Origin: Nitrospirota bacterium
GTDB taxonomy: Bacteria; Nitrospirota; Thermodesulfovibrionia; Thermodesulfovibrionales; SM23-35
Reading direction: 5' to 3'
NCBI GenBank assembly: GCA_016212245.1
Contig: JACRGU010000029.1
Location: forward strand, 1 to 20,523
DNA: 20,523 bases
Shown here: piece by piece, positions 1-7,820 of the stretch
How positions within the stretch are numbered: the first letter of the stretch is position 1
How the letters are laid out: the number at the start of each line of letters is the position of its first letter
Translations under genes and position numbers: made by a program
Notes under the pieces: generated by a model
Told to the model about the DNA's origin: nothing
What the model saw: the letters and a program-made list of their open reading frames with translations, nothing else
Database searches by the model: none

Positions 1-1
1 A

Positions 2-1708
2 GAGGTAATGAAAGACCTTGAGGCACTTGGTTTTACAGTCCTTGAAGGTTATGGCCTCACAGAGACATCACCTGTTGTTACATTCAATCCGATTACAAAA
101 AGAAAATTAGGCTCAGCAGGCAGGCCTCTACCATCCATTGAGATAAAGATAATAGATCCTATAAGGCGTGAGGCATTAAGTGTGATGGAGGAGGGTGAGA
201 TTGCAATAAGAGGGCCTATGGTCATGAAGGGCTATTACAGAAATCCTCAGGCAACAGAACAGGTGATGAAAGGGGGATGGCTTTTGAGTGGAGACCTTGG
301 ATATCTGGATAAAGATGGCTATCTATTTATAACAGGGCGATCAAAAGAGGTAATTGTCCTGAGTTCAGGCAAAAATGTCTATCCAGAGGATGTGGAGAGA
401 GAATATATGAGGATCCCTCTTATCAAGGAGATATGTGTGATGGGTATCGAAGAGAGAGGTATTATTGAATCCCTTCATGCGGTGATAGTGCCGAACATCG
501 AGTATGCAAAAAAGGCACAGATAGGGAATCTACAGGAGGCATTGGGATGGGAGATAAATAATGTTTCTCTACACATGCCTCAGTATTTAAGGATAAAAGG
601 GTATACCCTTTATCCTGACCCTCTGCCGAGAACCCCTCTCGGAAAGCTCAGGAGGTTCATGATCAAAGACCTGATAAAAGCAAAGAGCAAAGAGCTAAGA
701 GCAAAGAGTGATGACAAAAGGCTCATGGGAGATGAGACAGGCAGGAGGGTTGTTGAATGCATAATACCTCTACTAAAAAAAGAACTTCAGATACAGTCAA
801 CAGACAATCTCGAGCTCGACCTCGGTCTTGACTCTCTTAAGAGAATAGAACTTGTTGTTTCGCTCGAAAAGGTATTTTCTATCAAGCTCCCTGAAACATT
901 TGCATCAGAGATACAGACTGTTGAGGAGCTCGTCACAAAGATAAAGGAATATGGAACCCGTGAAGTTGTTGAAATTGAAAAGATGCCAATGTGGAAAGAC
1001 ATATTAAAGACTGAGCCGTGTTCTGAAGACAAAAAAGGGGTTGGACTCCACCACAGCGCCTTAGAATGGCTTATAGTCCTTATTGTTTTAAGGACAGTAA
1101 AGATTCTCTTGAGAATATTCTTCAGACTGAAGGTTAAGGGTCTTGAGAATTTACCTGAAAATGGTCCTTATATCATTACACCAAACCACACAAGCTATAT
1201 TGATGGGTTTGGTATTGTTGCTGTGCTCCCATCAAGCTCATTTAGGGATTTATATTCCCTCGGTTTTCAGAAATATTTTACAGGCAGGTTCAAAGAATAC
1301 TTTGCCAGGCTTGCCCATATTATTCCGATAGACCCTGAGACCTATCTTAACAGGGCTCTACAGATGGCTGCCTATGTCCTGAGAAGCAGGAAATCCCTCT
1401 TAATATTTCCTGAAGGGGGGAGGTCTTATGATGGTGAAGTAATGGATTTCAAAAAAGGAGTGGGCATACTATCCTTAGAGCTTAATGTGCCTGTTATTCC
1501 TACATATATTATGGGCTCATTTGAAGCACTCCCGAGGGGTGCAATATGGCCTAAATTTACTGAGATAAAGATCACATTCGGAAAGCCTCTTTATCCATCT
1601 GACTTAGACATGTCGAGGAAACCAGAGGGCATGGATAAATATCAGTTCTTTGTGGATGAGTTAAGGGAGAGGGTAAAGGGGTTAGGGTCAGGTTTTTTCT
1701 TTGAATAA
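2..1708 (+). CDS. Acyl-CoA/acyl-ACP ligase - ACP - PlsC acyltransferase fusion (5' partial)
   Basis: The reading frame is open to the window edge, so the N-terminal half of the ligase lies outside. Numbered from the first visible Met (position 8): the ANL-superfamily motif YGLTETSP at 15-22, the ribose-binding SGDLGY at 94-99, a hinge-region GRSKEVIVLSSGKNVYP, and PRTPLGK with the likely catalytic Lys213. A Lys-rich linker (222-238) leads to an acyl carrier domain (about 245-315) with LGLDSL and phosphopantetheine Ser276. A hydrophobic stretch (352-372) precedes a PlsC/LPLAT domain with NHTSYID (His394-x4-Asp399) and PEGGRS (468-473). Inference: a fatty acid is activated, loaded on the built-in ACP and passed to a lysophospholipid or glycerol-phosphate acceptor at the membrane. 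E. coli Aas combines acyltransferase and ligase in the opposite order. Its 3' end overlaps the convergent phosphoesterase gene by 21 nt. Confidence 0.9.
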   Translation, partial: EVMKDLEALGFTVLEGYGLTETSPVVTFNPITKRKLGSAGRPLPSIEIKIIDPIRREALSVMEEGEIAIRGPMVMKGYYRNPQATEQVMKGGWLLSGDLGYLDKDGYLFITGRSKEVIVLSSGKNVYPEDVEREYMRIPLIKEICVMGIEERGIIESLHAVIVPNIEYAKKAQIGNLQEALGWEINNVSLHMPQYLRIKGYTLYPDPLPRTPLGKLRRFMIKDLIKAKSKELRAKSDDKRLMGDETGRRVVECIIPLLKKELQIQSTDNLELDLGLDSLKRIELVVSLEKVFSIKLPETFASEIQTVEELVTKIKEYGTREVVEIEKMPMWKDILKTEPCSEDKKGVGLHHSALEWLIVLIVLRTVKILLRIFFRLKVKGLENLPENGPYIITPNHTSYIDGFGIVAVLPSSSFRDLYSLGFQKYFTGRFKEYFARLAHIIPIDPETYLNRALQMAAYVLRSRKSLLIFPEGGRSYDGEVMDFKKGVGILSLELNVPVIPTYIMGSFEALPRGAIWPKFTEIKITFGKPLYPSDLDMSRKPEGMDKYQFFVDELRERVKGLGSGFFFE

Positions 1709-3091
1709 CCTCACCCGTTCCCCTTCCCTGATAGAATCATTCCAGCGAAGCAATTCCATTTTTACATCTTTTTTTGTTGTGTCATACCCGATGTGAACAT
1801 ATACGAATTCGTTTTCACTCTTAAGAAGTGCCTCCTCAAAATTAGCTGCAAAGGATTTTGTCCATGTACCTGAATTGATATATTCGTTCTTCTTACCATC
1901 CGTTTCTGAGAGCAAAGACAGGTCAGCTTCGTGTGTATGTCCGAAGACCACATAACGGGCACCTATGATTTGATGGATTCCATCAGCCTTTTTGCGGTAG
2001 TAATATCTATCTAATTTAGAATTATTCTTAAAGCTACATATAAGTGTACACCAATTTTTATGTATAGCTGATGGTACCCAGTGTTTCTTAAGTTTCAAGA
2101 TTTTCTTTTTACACATACCTGAATTTCTCGGTAGGTTCTTTATTTCTGCTTCTTGGTTTTCTTCAAGCACTTTGGCCCAATTCTTGTCTATCCTTTTAGT
2201 CTTTTTCAGGATGTTCCAGAAAAAACTTAGATACTTTAAAATCCGCGGCGGACAGCCCCGGTAAGTCCTGAATCTGCACAAGGCCCAGAATATGAACTTT
2301 GTCAGCGGCTTCATATTGTCTGCAAAAGGATAATCTTCCTCTACCTTGTTAAAAAGATACCTCACAAAAAATGAGCCAGCAGGAAGGTCAATAGTGCCCT
2401 CTTGTCTACATGGACACAGAAAATAATCAAATGAATTGATTTCATCATACTGTGAGCCATGCTCAATGTATGTAGAGAGTTCTTTGTCATAATAAAACCA
2501 TGGATTAAAGTGAATGTTTTCTTTTATTCTATTTTCAAGAGACTCTTTCAAAAGATGCTTAAATTCTTCAGGCTCTGATTTTTTAATATACTCTTCCAAA
2601 CATCTGTTTACCCTTTCCCGAAAAGCCTCCTGGACATTAGGCATTATCCACTCTATGTCATGATTGCCTGGGATAATAATGACCTTATGACCTTCGGCTA
2701 AAAAAGTGGCTAATGCTACAAAGAAAATAGGATGACCATTTACTATATGCTTCAACTTCCATATGGTTTTTGCGGGGCCTGTTCCAAAGCCCAGGTTACA
2801 TACTTCATCATTAAATATCTTTTCTCCATCAATAGTTCTTTTGTTTTTGAATTCTCTTTCAAGCAAATCCTTACGTACGACCTGAAGAAAATCCACAAAA
2901 TCTCCGTTGATAATAAGCTTGTAAAAGAATCCTCCTCTTTTAGCTTCACCTGAAAAATACTCCAGAAACCTCTTAAAATTCTGGTCAAAAAAGAAGTCTT
3001 CATTCCTTGAAAGATAGCCATTTTCATCCCATCCCTCGCTCAGATGAAGGTCGCTGATAATTACAAGTTTATATGAAGCAGGTTCAGGCAT
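1688..3091 (-). CDS. Calcineurin-like metallophosphoesterase
   Basis: The 467-residue protein carries the complete dinuclear-metal signature of the calcineurin-like family: ISDLHL (Asp14, His16), NGDFVD (Asp64), GNHD (142-145), a His in EHGSQYD near 211, and GHTH (384-387). No signal peptide or transmembrane segment is obvious, so it is probably cytoplasmic. Between the GNHD and GHTH blocks lies a long, basic, aromatic-rich insertion (about 220-370), larger than in minimal family members. The substrate cannot be deduced. A good ribosome binding site (complement of ctcct at 3103-3107) precedes the ATG. The gene is convergent with the ligase fusion and overlaps its last 21 nt. The nearest gene upstream on the same strand is the YiiX-like stub. 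Confidence 0.88.
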   Translation of the reverse strand: MPEPASYKLVIISDLHLSEGWDENGYLSRNEDFFFDQNFKRFLEYFSGEAKRGGFFYKLIINGDFVDFLQVVRKDLLEREFKNKRTIDGEKIFNDEVCNLGFGTGPAKTIWKLKHIVNGHPIFFVALATFLAEGHKVIIIPGNHDIEWIMPNVQEAFRERVNRCLEEYIKKSEPEEFKHLLKESLENRIKENIHFNPWFYYDKELSTYIEHGSQYDEINSFDYFLCPCRQEGTIDLPAGSFFVRYLFNKVEEDYPFADNMKPLTKFIFWALCRFRTYRGCPPRILKYLSFFWNILKKTKRIDKNWAKVLEENQEAEIKNLPRNSGMCKKKILKLKKHWVPSAIHKNWCTLICSFKNNSKLDRYYYRKKADGIHQIIGARYVVFGHTHEADLSLLSETDGKKNEYINSGTWTKSFAANFEEALLKSENEFVYVHIGYDTTKKDVKMELLRWNDSIREGERVRLFKEKT

Positions 3092-3125
3092 TTATTTGAT
3101 ATCTCCTTTAAACGGCATGCAGTTC

Positions 3126-3353
3126 CTATGCTCTTTTCAATAAATAAGCCTTATGAGATACCTTTGTCTGATAGAGGTGTTCAGGACTTGTGTTTGTGGT
3201 TGTAGTATTAGGTGCAAGGTCAATTCCTACTGCAAGATATGCCTCCTGTACAAATGCAGAACAGTAAAGGGCATTTCTTGTATTCCAGAGGTTACGCCAT
3301 TTCTCTGTCTTAAAAATATAGGCAAAGAGTGTTCCGACTCCAAAACTCAGCAT
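3126..3353 (-). pseudogene. C-terminal stub of a YiiX/NlpC-P60-like cysteine hydrolase
   Basis: The 75 visible residues contain ALYCSAFVQEAYLAVGIDL followed by TSPEHLYQ. This resembles the Cys-bearing helix and the C-terminus of circularly permuted papain-fold enzymes (YiiX/YaeF type), where Cys lies after His. Full members are around 200 residues; the His-bearing N-terminal half is absent. The ATG at 3353 has no Shine-Dalgarno. The same frame continues upstream through a TAG (about 3380-3382). A strong aaggagga site with a GTG about 30-40 nt upstream reads a different frame that ends quickly. Together this points to a truncated or frameshifted remnant. The family assignment rests on one motif and is moderate; a short functional protein cannot be excluded. 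Confidence 0.5.
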
Positions 3354-3563
3354 TTGTAATATTAGAACCCTCTTCTACAGGCACTTTGTATCCTCCTTAA
3401 TTCTGTCGCCTTCAAGTTTAAAATACACCTCCAATAAAGCCGTTCCTAAAGGGCTTTAAAATGTATACCTATACTGCGCCCCTGAAGTCAAGACATTTTC
3501 GGGGTTACAAGATGGGATAATGTAGATATGGATGAGGTACGATGGCGACTTATTATGTTTTGG

Positions 3564-4493
3564 CTATAACACCTCGAGAGCCCTGTAAAGTCCAATAACC
3601 AGTTCTGCCATCCTGTCATAATCAAGTGTATCAGCTGTGTCGCCCGGACTATGATAATTGGGGTTTCTATAAAACGCTGTATCTGTAATCATGAAGGCTG
3701 AATATCCAAACTTCCAGAATGATTGATGGTCAGAGAAGTTAACGCCTGGTACAAGGGAGACGGTGTTCAATGACTCCACAGGAAGACCAGATACCTTTTT
3801 AAAGGCCTTTTTAATTTTTTTAGTAAATGGCTTTGAAAATAGATTGCCTACAAATGCGATATAGTTTCCCACATCTGGATAAAACCATCTAAAAAATGGC
3901 AGTGGGTAATACTGACATCCCTTTCTATCACAGAAATACCCGATCATCTCAAGCGAAATCATCCCCTCAATATTTATCCCTTCATGTTTAACACTTTCAG
4001 CATACACATAACTACCCATATGCCTTGTCATGAATACAGGTGGCTCTTCGAGAGTGAAAGCAACAAATCGAATTGTCTTTGAAAGGGGTCTCATGGCAGT
4101 AAGCCGCACAAGCTCAAGGAGTCCTGCAATCCCGCTTGCATTGTCATCAGCCCCTGGCGTGCCTGAAACCGTGTCATAGTGTGCTCCTATAACGAGTATG
4201 CCATCCTTTGTGCCCTGAGCACCTTTTACCTCTGCGATTATGTTGTAATATGTATTGCCCTGATAAGTGAAAGGCTGACTTTTTACATCACAGCCATATG
4301 AGCGGAATTTGTCTTCTATATAATTAGCAGTCGTGTTGAGCTTTTTGACATTGAGATAGCTCCTCTGGCCTATGTCATGAGAAAGATATTTGACAGTAGA
4401 TATGAGATTTGCTTTTACGCCTTCCATCTTTACATCTTCAAAAGTTACTGAGCTTAAAGATACCAGAATCAAAAAAACTGGAATAGTAATCAT
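3564..4493 (-). CDS. Secreted M28-family zinc metallopeptidase
   Basis: The 309-residue protein matches the M28 (aminopeptidase Y/S-like) pattern: GAHYDTV (His105, Asp107), GADDNASG (bridging Asp near 117), TLEEPP with the general base and metal ligand at Glu149/Glu150, SLEMIGY (Glu182, where many M28 enzymes have Asp), SDHQSF (Asp255, His256), and YHSPGDT (His281). An N-terminal hydrophobic stretch (1-18) looks like an uncleaved anchor or signal, but it lacks the usual basic n-region. The in-frame stop four codons before the ATG means it cannot begin far upstream. The only SD-like sequence (agga) abuts the ATG. Likely role: peptide degradation in the envelope. It stands alone, separated from the cytochrome genes by a hairpin. 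Confidence 0.88.
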   Translation of the reverse strand: MITIPVFLILVSLSSVTFEDVKMEGVKANLISTVKYLSHDIGQRSYLNVKKLNTTANYIEDKFRSYGCDVKSQPFTYQGNTYYNIIAEVKGAQGTKDGILVIGAHYDTVSGTPGADDNASGIAGLLELVRLTAMRPLSKTIRFVAFTLEEPPVFMTRHMGSYVYAESVKHEGINIEGMISLEMIGYFCDRKGCQYYPLPFFRWFYPDVGNYIAFVGNLFSKPFTKKIKKAFKKVSGLPVESLNTVSLVPGVNFSDHQSFWKFGYSAFMITDTAFYRNPNYHSPGDTADTLDYDRMAELVIGLYRALEVL

Positions 4494-4581
4494 TCCTGAT
4501 AAGTATTATAACCCGAAAAATGCATTTATTCGGGAAGGAATTTAGAGTTTTTGATGATTAGCAGAGCAGGGACACTACATG

Positions 4582-4608
4582 GAAGCCCCGACTTTTAGTC
4601 GGGGCTTC
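4582..4608 (-). terminator. Terminator-like hairpin after the cytochrome b gene
   Basis: A perfect 11-bp stem (gaagccccgac / gtcggggcttc) with a 5-nt tttta loop begins 4 nt past the stop of the cytochrome b gene. There is no clean U-tract on the minus strand, so it may be a 3' stabilising or attenuating structure rather than a full intrinsic terminator. Confidence 0.6.
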
Positions 4609-4612
4609 ACTT

Positions 4613-5245
4613 TCAGTGGCTGTGCTCTTCTTCTTCTTCATATCCTGTAAACATGGCCTTAATGTGGGCAGTGGGTGTATGTCCGAGGGTGGCTAAATAA
4701 ATATGGACAAAGAGGAATGAGGTAAAGAATATGAAGAGAAGCAGATGTATTGTATCCACTATCTTTATCCCTCCCAGGAGGTCAATCCAGCGTGAGAAAA
4801 GCTTTATATCCCAGAGTAGAAGACCTGTAATCAACTGTAAGGGTATGAGAAGCGCCATGATGAATAGATAGGCCATCTGCTGCATAGGGTTAAACTTGTG
4901 ATCCGGGGTAGCATGATGAGGATTAGTTTCTCCCAGAAAAATCCCGTAACCGTAATACCCGGCCTGGCGGATGCTTCCTTTAATAAACTCTATTGGCTTA
5001 TTCAGGGATGGGATATAAATCTTGATCTTACCAGTAAATATATAAAAGACAAGCCAGATGAAGTAGTTACCAATGAGAATAAAACCGAACCAGTTGTGGA
5101 TGTCAACAGCCGTCTCAAAGGACATCAGATTGATAAGATCACGGTATCTGATCTGAATCCCTGTCACAATCAATGTTAAAAAACTGATTGCATTGATCCA
5201 ATGCCAGATCCTTACAGGTATTGGATGAAGATATATCTTTTTCAT
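4613..5245 (-). CDS. Four-helix cytochrome b (cytochrome b561/FdnI-HydC-like)
   Basis: The 210-residue integral membrane protein has four hydrophobic segments (about 15-32, 50-71, 123-145, 163-187). Histidines suited to ligate two b haems lie in RIWHWINA (His15), DIHNWFGF (His50), TIHLLL (His167) and VHIYLA (His181). This is the plan of the gamma subunits of formate dehydrogenase, Ni/Fe hydrogenase and thiosulfate reductase. The C-terminus is an acidic and His-rich tail (EEEEEHSH). Its ATG overlaps the stop of the upstream 13-haem cytochrome (ATGA), with an SD (ggagga) inside that gene, so the two are translationally coupled. Inference: it exchanges electrons between the quinone pool and the periplasmic multihaem subunit. 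Confidence 0.9.
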   Translation of the reverse strand: MKKIYLHPIPVRIWHWINAISFLTLIVTGIQIRYRDLINLMSFETAVDIHNWFGFILIGNYFIWLVFYIFTGKIKIYIPSLNKPIEFIKGSIRQAGYYGYGIFLGETNPHHATPDHKFNPMQQMAYLFIMALLIPLQLITGLLLWDIKLFSRWIDLLGGIKIVDTIHLLLFIFFTSFLFVHIYLATLGHTPTAHIKAMFTGYEEEEEHSH

Positions 5246-6933
5246 CTTTTTCCTCCTTTGCCCATCTTTTTCAGTGATCTAATAGGTATAGTTAATATCC
5301 TTGCGGTGATATGAGCTACTGGAACAGATAAACCACCCAGTACAGCAAGGATGAACAGGATATCCAGTAACTTCAGCCTTGTGCCGCCAAGGGCATAAAA
5401 TTGGTTTAATGACAATACTGAAAATAAAGAGCCAAGCACTTCTTGTTTTGCACTATAAAACGCTGGCCTTCCATCGGCTTTGATAATCGCTACTTTAACA
5501 TCCTTAAAGAACTCAGATTCAGCACTATGGCATCGGGCACACTCCCTTACCGCCTCCTTCTTCAATGCGAGCTGGTGCGATTCAATGTCTTTCTGAACAT
5601 CCATCCTCCCCTGGAAGACTACGCTTGCCTCTGCCCCTTTCTTATTCAACTGTTTAAATATTTCCCATAATTCAGAAGAGTCAATACCGTCTCCATATGA
5701 GTCCATCCTCTTCATAAATTCATCAGGCTCAGTTCCCAATAGCTTCTTAATCTGCTCATCCGTAAAGGGCTTTCCTGTATTCTTGTCATAAAGGCGGAGA
5801 TAAATTCCGCGTGCTGCAACAGGAGAATGACAGGCAGCACAGGCTATAGTATCAAGATGAAGTTTTGCTAAGGTAGGCAGGGCAAATGGAGCACTCCAAA
5901 GCCACTCTTTATGGAGAGATTCGGCCTCTTTATGGCACCCAAGGCATGCACCCTTCATCTGCTCTGTCATTGCGGTAACCTTTACATCATGTGCCTTGTG
6001 GCAGGAAGAGCATATAGGTGCTTTCTCCACACCTTTTATTTTAGCCTTGCCATGAACGCTTTCTTTATATGCATTGAATATATTTTCATGGCATTTTTTG
6101 CATGGTACCCCAGTTAGGGTTTTATATGTTTCTTTGGGGCCTACTGAATGAAAGCCGTGACAGTCTGTACATACAGGTGCCTTAAGATTTCCACCCTTGA
6201 GCATAATAAAATGGATACCACCTTCCACTAATGCAAATTTATCAGAGTGACATCTCCTGCACACATCTGAAACAGCAATAGAATGTCCACGAATGTCTTC
6301 AAGCGTCTTCACAGGATGTTGTTCTTTGGAAAATTCAGAATGGCAATCAGAGCAGGCATGTTTGTTATGCACAGAGCCTTTCAGGAGTGATTCGTCTATA
6401 TGAAGTCGCATCGGGATGCCCTTTATTGAAATGCTAAGTTCTTGTTTGTGGCAGGTGAGGCAATATTGATTTACATTTACCTGTGGTTTCCAGTCTGATA
6501 TGCGTTTTATTGCATGAAGACCGTGACATTCAGCACATGTAGGTGCCTTCGCTTTAGTTATTAAATAACTATGTATTGGTTTTTTCTTGATCTGGGCATC
6601 TGCATGGCACATTGTGCAGGATTTAGAGGCCTTCAGTGCCCACTCCTGTTTGCTTTTGATTGTCATTACCTGTGGATGATTTTCCATGGAGATGTCCATA
6701 TGGCAGCCAGTACAACCCATGGGATTGTGAACAGAATTTGCAAACTCATTGCCATTTATAAATAAGGAGAGTATCTCCTTATTCTCCAGCTGCTTGGTTA
6801 AACCCTTATCCGAGTGGCAACCCATACACATCTGGGCGTCATCTGAAAGAACACCCTTTGCAGCCTCGGCATATACAGGGAGAATAATTAAAACAAGAAA
6901 CAGAGATATCAATATCTTCTTTCTATCATTCAT
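5242..6933 (-). CDS. Periplasmic membrane-anchored 13-haem cytochrome c
   Basis: The 563-residue protein has an N-terminal Sec signal (about 1-25) and thirteen CxxCH motifs: CMGCH, CTGCH, CTMCH, CAECH, CLTCH, CSDCH, CRRCH, CTDCH, CKKCH, CSSCH, CLGCH, CAACH and CARCH. A transmembrane helix lies near the C-terminus (about 517-540), followed by a basic tail. Twelve motifs sit in the first two thirds. A haem-free stretch (about 375-455) containing an EF-hand-like DSYGDGIDSSE precedes the thirteenth. It would sit on the periplasmic side of the inner membrane as partner of the coupled cytochrome b. The arrangement resembles the quinol-oxidising Cbc-type modules known in Geobacter (CbcL, CbcBA). Electron donor or acceptor cannot be read from sequence. 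A spaced aagggggg precedes the ATG. Confidence 0.92.
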   Translation of the reverse strand: MNDRKKILISLFLVLIILPVYAEAAKGVLSDDAQMCMGCHSDKGLTKQLENKEILSLFINGNEFANSVHNPMGCTGCHMDISMENHPQVMTIKSKQEWALKASKSCTMCHADAQIKKKPIHSYLITKAKAPTCAECHGLHAIKRISDWKPQVNVNQYCLTCHKQELSISIKGIPMRLHIDESLLKGSVHNKHACSDCHSEFSKEQHPVKTLEDIRGHSIAVSDVCRRCHSDKFALVEGGIHFIMLKGGNLKAPVCTDCHGFHSVGPKETYKTLTGVPCKKCHENIFNAYKESVHGKAKIKGVEKAPICSSCHKAHDVKVTAMTEQMKGACLGCHKEAESLHKEWLWSAPFALPTLAKLHLDTIACAACHSPVAARGIYLRLYDKNTGKPFTDEQIKKLLGTEPDEFMKRMDSYGDGIDSSELWEIFKQLNKKGAEASVVFQGRMDVQKDIESHQLALKKEAVRECARCHSAESEFFKDVKVAIIKADGRPAFYSAKQEVLGSLFSVLSLNQFYALGGTRLKLLDILFILAVLGGLSVPVAHITARILTIPIRSLKKMGKGGKR

Positions 6934-6970
6934 AAACCCCCCTTACAAACATTTTTATTTATAATAGCAA

Positions 6971-7000
6971 TTTATAGCATACCTAAATGTATAAATGCAA
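6971..7000 (-). promoter_or_regulatory. Putative sigma-70-like promoter of the cytochrome operon
   Basis: On the minus strand TTGCAT (complement of 6995-7000) and TATAAA (complement of 6971-6976) are separated by 18 nt, about 40 nt before the start of the 13-haem cytochrome gene. The region is AT-rich, so other placements are possible. Confidence 0.4.
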
Positions 7001-7047
7001 CCGAAAAATGGAGATAGGGCACGGCAACGTCAAAGTCTATAAAAATT

Positions 7048-7080
7048 AAGGGGGCTCGAAAAATTTTTTCGAGCCCCCTT
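7048..7080 (-). terminator. Intrinsic terminator of the small membrane-protein gene
   Basis: Nearly perfect palindrome: arms aagggggctcgaaaa and ttttcgagccccctt around a very short loop. On the minus strand it is followed by a T-run (aatttttatag). It lies 27 nt past the stop of the gene at 7108-7479 and insulates it from the cytochrome operon. Confidence 0.85.
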
Positions 7081-7107
7081 TCGACATCTGTCGTTCAGGT
7101 ATTTCGG

Positions 7108-7479
7108 TTACTTATGCTTTTCTTCGCCTGCTTCCTCTTTCTTCTCAGCCTTCCCCTTTTTCTTTTTACCTGCTAAGTATGCTTCGCTCGGCCTCCATCC
7201 AAAGGATACTGTCCTGCCTGCCAGTCCAAATAGCCCTCCTAATACCTTTTCTCCTATCAGTCTGGCTACCATCGCTATACCAATAAATGGGAGAAACGCT
7301 GCGTAGATGAGTCCGAGTATAGGCCCTAAGACAAGAATCCCAGTCGCTGGAAGTCTGAAGTATATGGCCTTCCTCTCTCCAGGAAGCACCCCTTCATGGG
7401 TTACATCTATCCTCTCTCCTGTTGCAAAGTTCCAGTATGTCCCTTTTCTTACCTTATCTCCTCCATTGTACTTAAGCAT
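7108..7479 (-). CDS. Small membrane protein of unknown function
   Basis: The 123-residue protein starts with a soluble segment (MLKYNGGDKVRKGTYWNFAT) in which GDKVRKGTYW looks conserved-type. Residues 45-76 form one long or two short hydrophobic segments, and the tail is very Lys/Glu-rich (103-123, KKKKGKAEKKEEAGEEKHK). I recognise the general pattern from proteins annotated as hypothetical in Nitrospirota and Desulfobacterota genomes, but know no function. An excellent SD (aaggagga) is placed 9 nt before the ATG, and a strong terminator follows, so this is probably a monocistronic, well-translated gene. Confidence 0.8.
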   Translation of the reverse strand: MLKYNGGDKVRKGTYWNFATGERIDVTHEGVLPGERKAIYFRLPATGILVLGPILGLIYAAFLPFIGIAMVARLIGEKVLGGLFGLAGRTVSFGWRPSEAYLAGKKKKGKAEKKEEAGEEKHK

Positions 7480-7564
7480 CTTTTTGTCCTCCTTTCATTT
7501 ATCCTTCGTTGTTCTTGATTATAGATTACTCGAAGATGTGCTCTTATACAATTGGAAGAAGTTC

Positions 7565-7606
7565 TTATTTCAGCAGGAAAGTTTCCCTATAATGAGGTAG
7601 AAATAA
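7565..7606. repeat. Short inverted repeat, gene-end family B (copy 1)
   Basis: Arms ttatttc (7565-7571) and gaaataa (7600-7606) enclose an inner palindrome ggaaagtttcc (7577-7587). It directly follows the stop codon of the VapC remnant on the minus strand. The 14-mer gaaataacctaatg (7600-7613) recurs at 10375-10388, again over the stop codon of a minus-strand gene. Confidence 0.6.
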
Positions 7607-7607
7607 C

Positions 7608-7691
7608 CTAATGAGGAAGTAAATCTAAGGAATCAGAGAAACTAGGCTTATAAATCCTGAAGTGCTTTCTATCGTAGGTAAAGACCTTGCC
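7608..7691 (-). pseudogene. Remnant of a VapC (PIN) toxin, last 27 residues
   Basis: The minus-strand frame running from 7691 to the TAG at 7608-7610 encodes 27 residues including GKVFTYDRKHF and ending SDSLDLLPH. This is the typical end of a VapC PIN toxin: a V(F/L)TxDRxHF strand-helix with the last acidic residue, then the short C-terminal tail. About 100 upstream residues, including the remaining acidic site, are missing. It is joined directly to the antitoxin remnant in a different frame. The call rests on motif recognition of a short fragment. Confidence 0.6.
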
Positions 7692-7820
7692 TCCCTTAGT
7701 ATCTCTTCTGCCTGTTCTGATGTTTTTCCTTTTTTAGGCCCTTCTGCTATGCCTACAAAGGAAAAATAATCATCTTTTTCTTTCCTTTCTTCTCTGAGAT
7801 AGCTTGATAGGGCCTCACGC
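7683..7820 (-). pseudogene. Remnant of a VapB-type antitoxin, C-terminal part
   Basis: Within an open frame spanning 7625-8017, only the part encoded at about 7683-7820 looks like protein: SSYLREERKEKDDYFSFVG, then a Gly/Lys segment and SEQAEEILREA. The pattern 'FxxVGxGEG...SExxEEIL' is common at the end of RHH or AbrB-like antitoxins paired with PIN toxins. The N-terminal DNA-binding half is replaced by repeat sequence (7819-8046), so the 130-codon open frame is chimaeric and should not be taken as a gene. Downstream it fuses with the VapC tail. Confidence 0.6.

Noticed and set aside
3354..3563. Additional gene upstream of the papain-fold stub
   Set aside because: All minus-strand frames are broken by stops within about 25 codons; only short unassignable peptides such as one containing KLEGDRIKEDTK are seen.
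7518..7523. TATAAT on the minus strand before the small membrane-protein gene
   Set aside because: No acceptable -35 hexamer at 16-18 nt, so not listed as a promoter.
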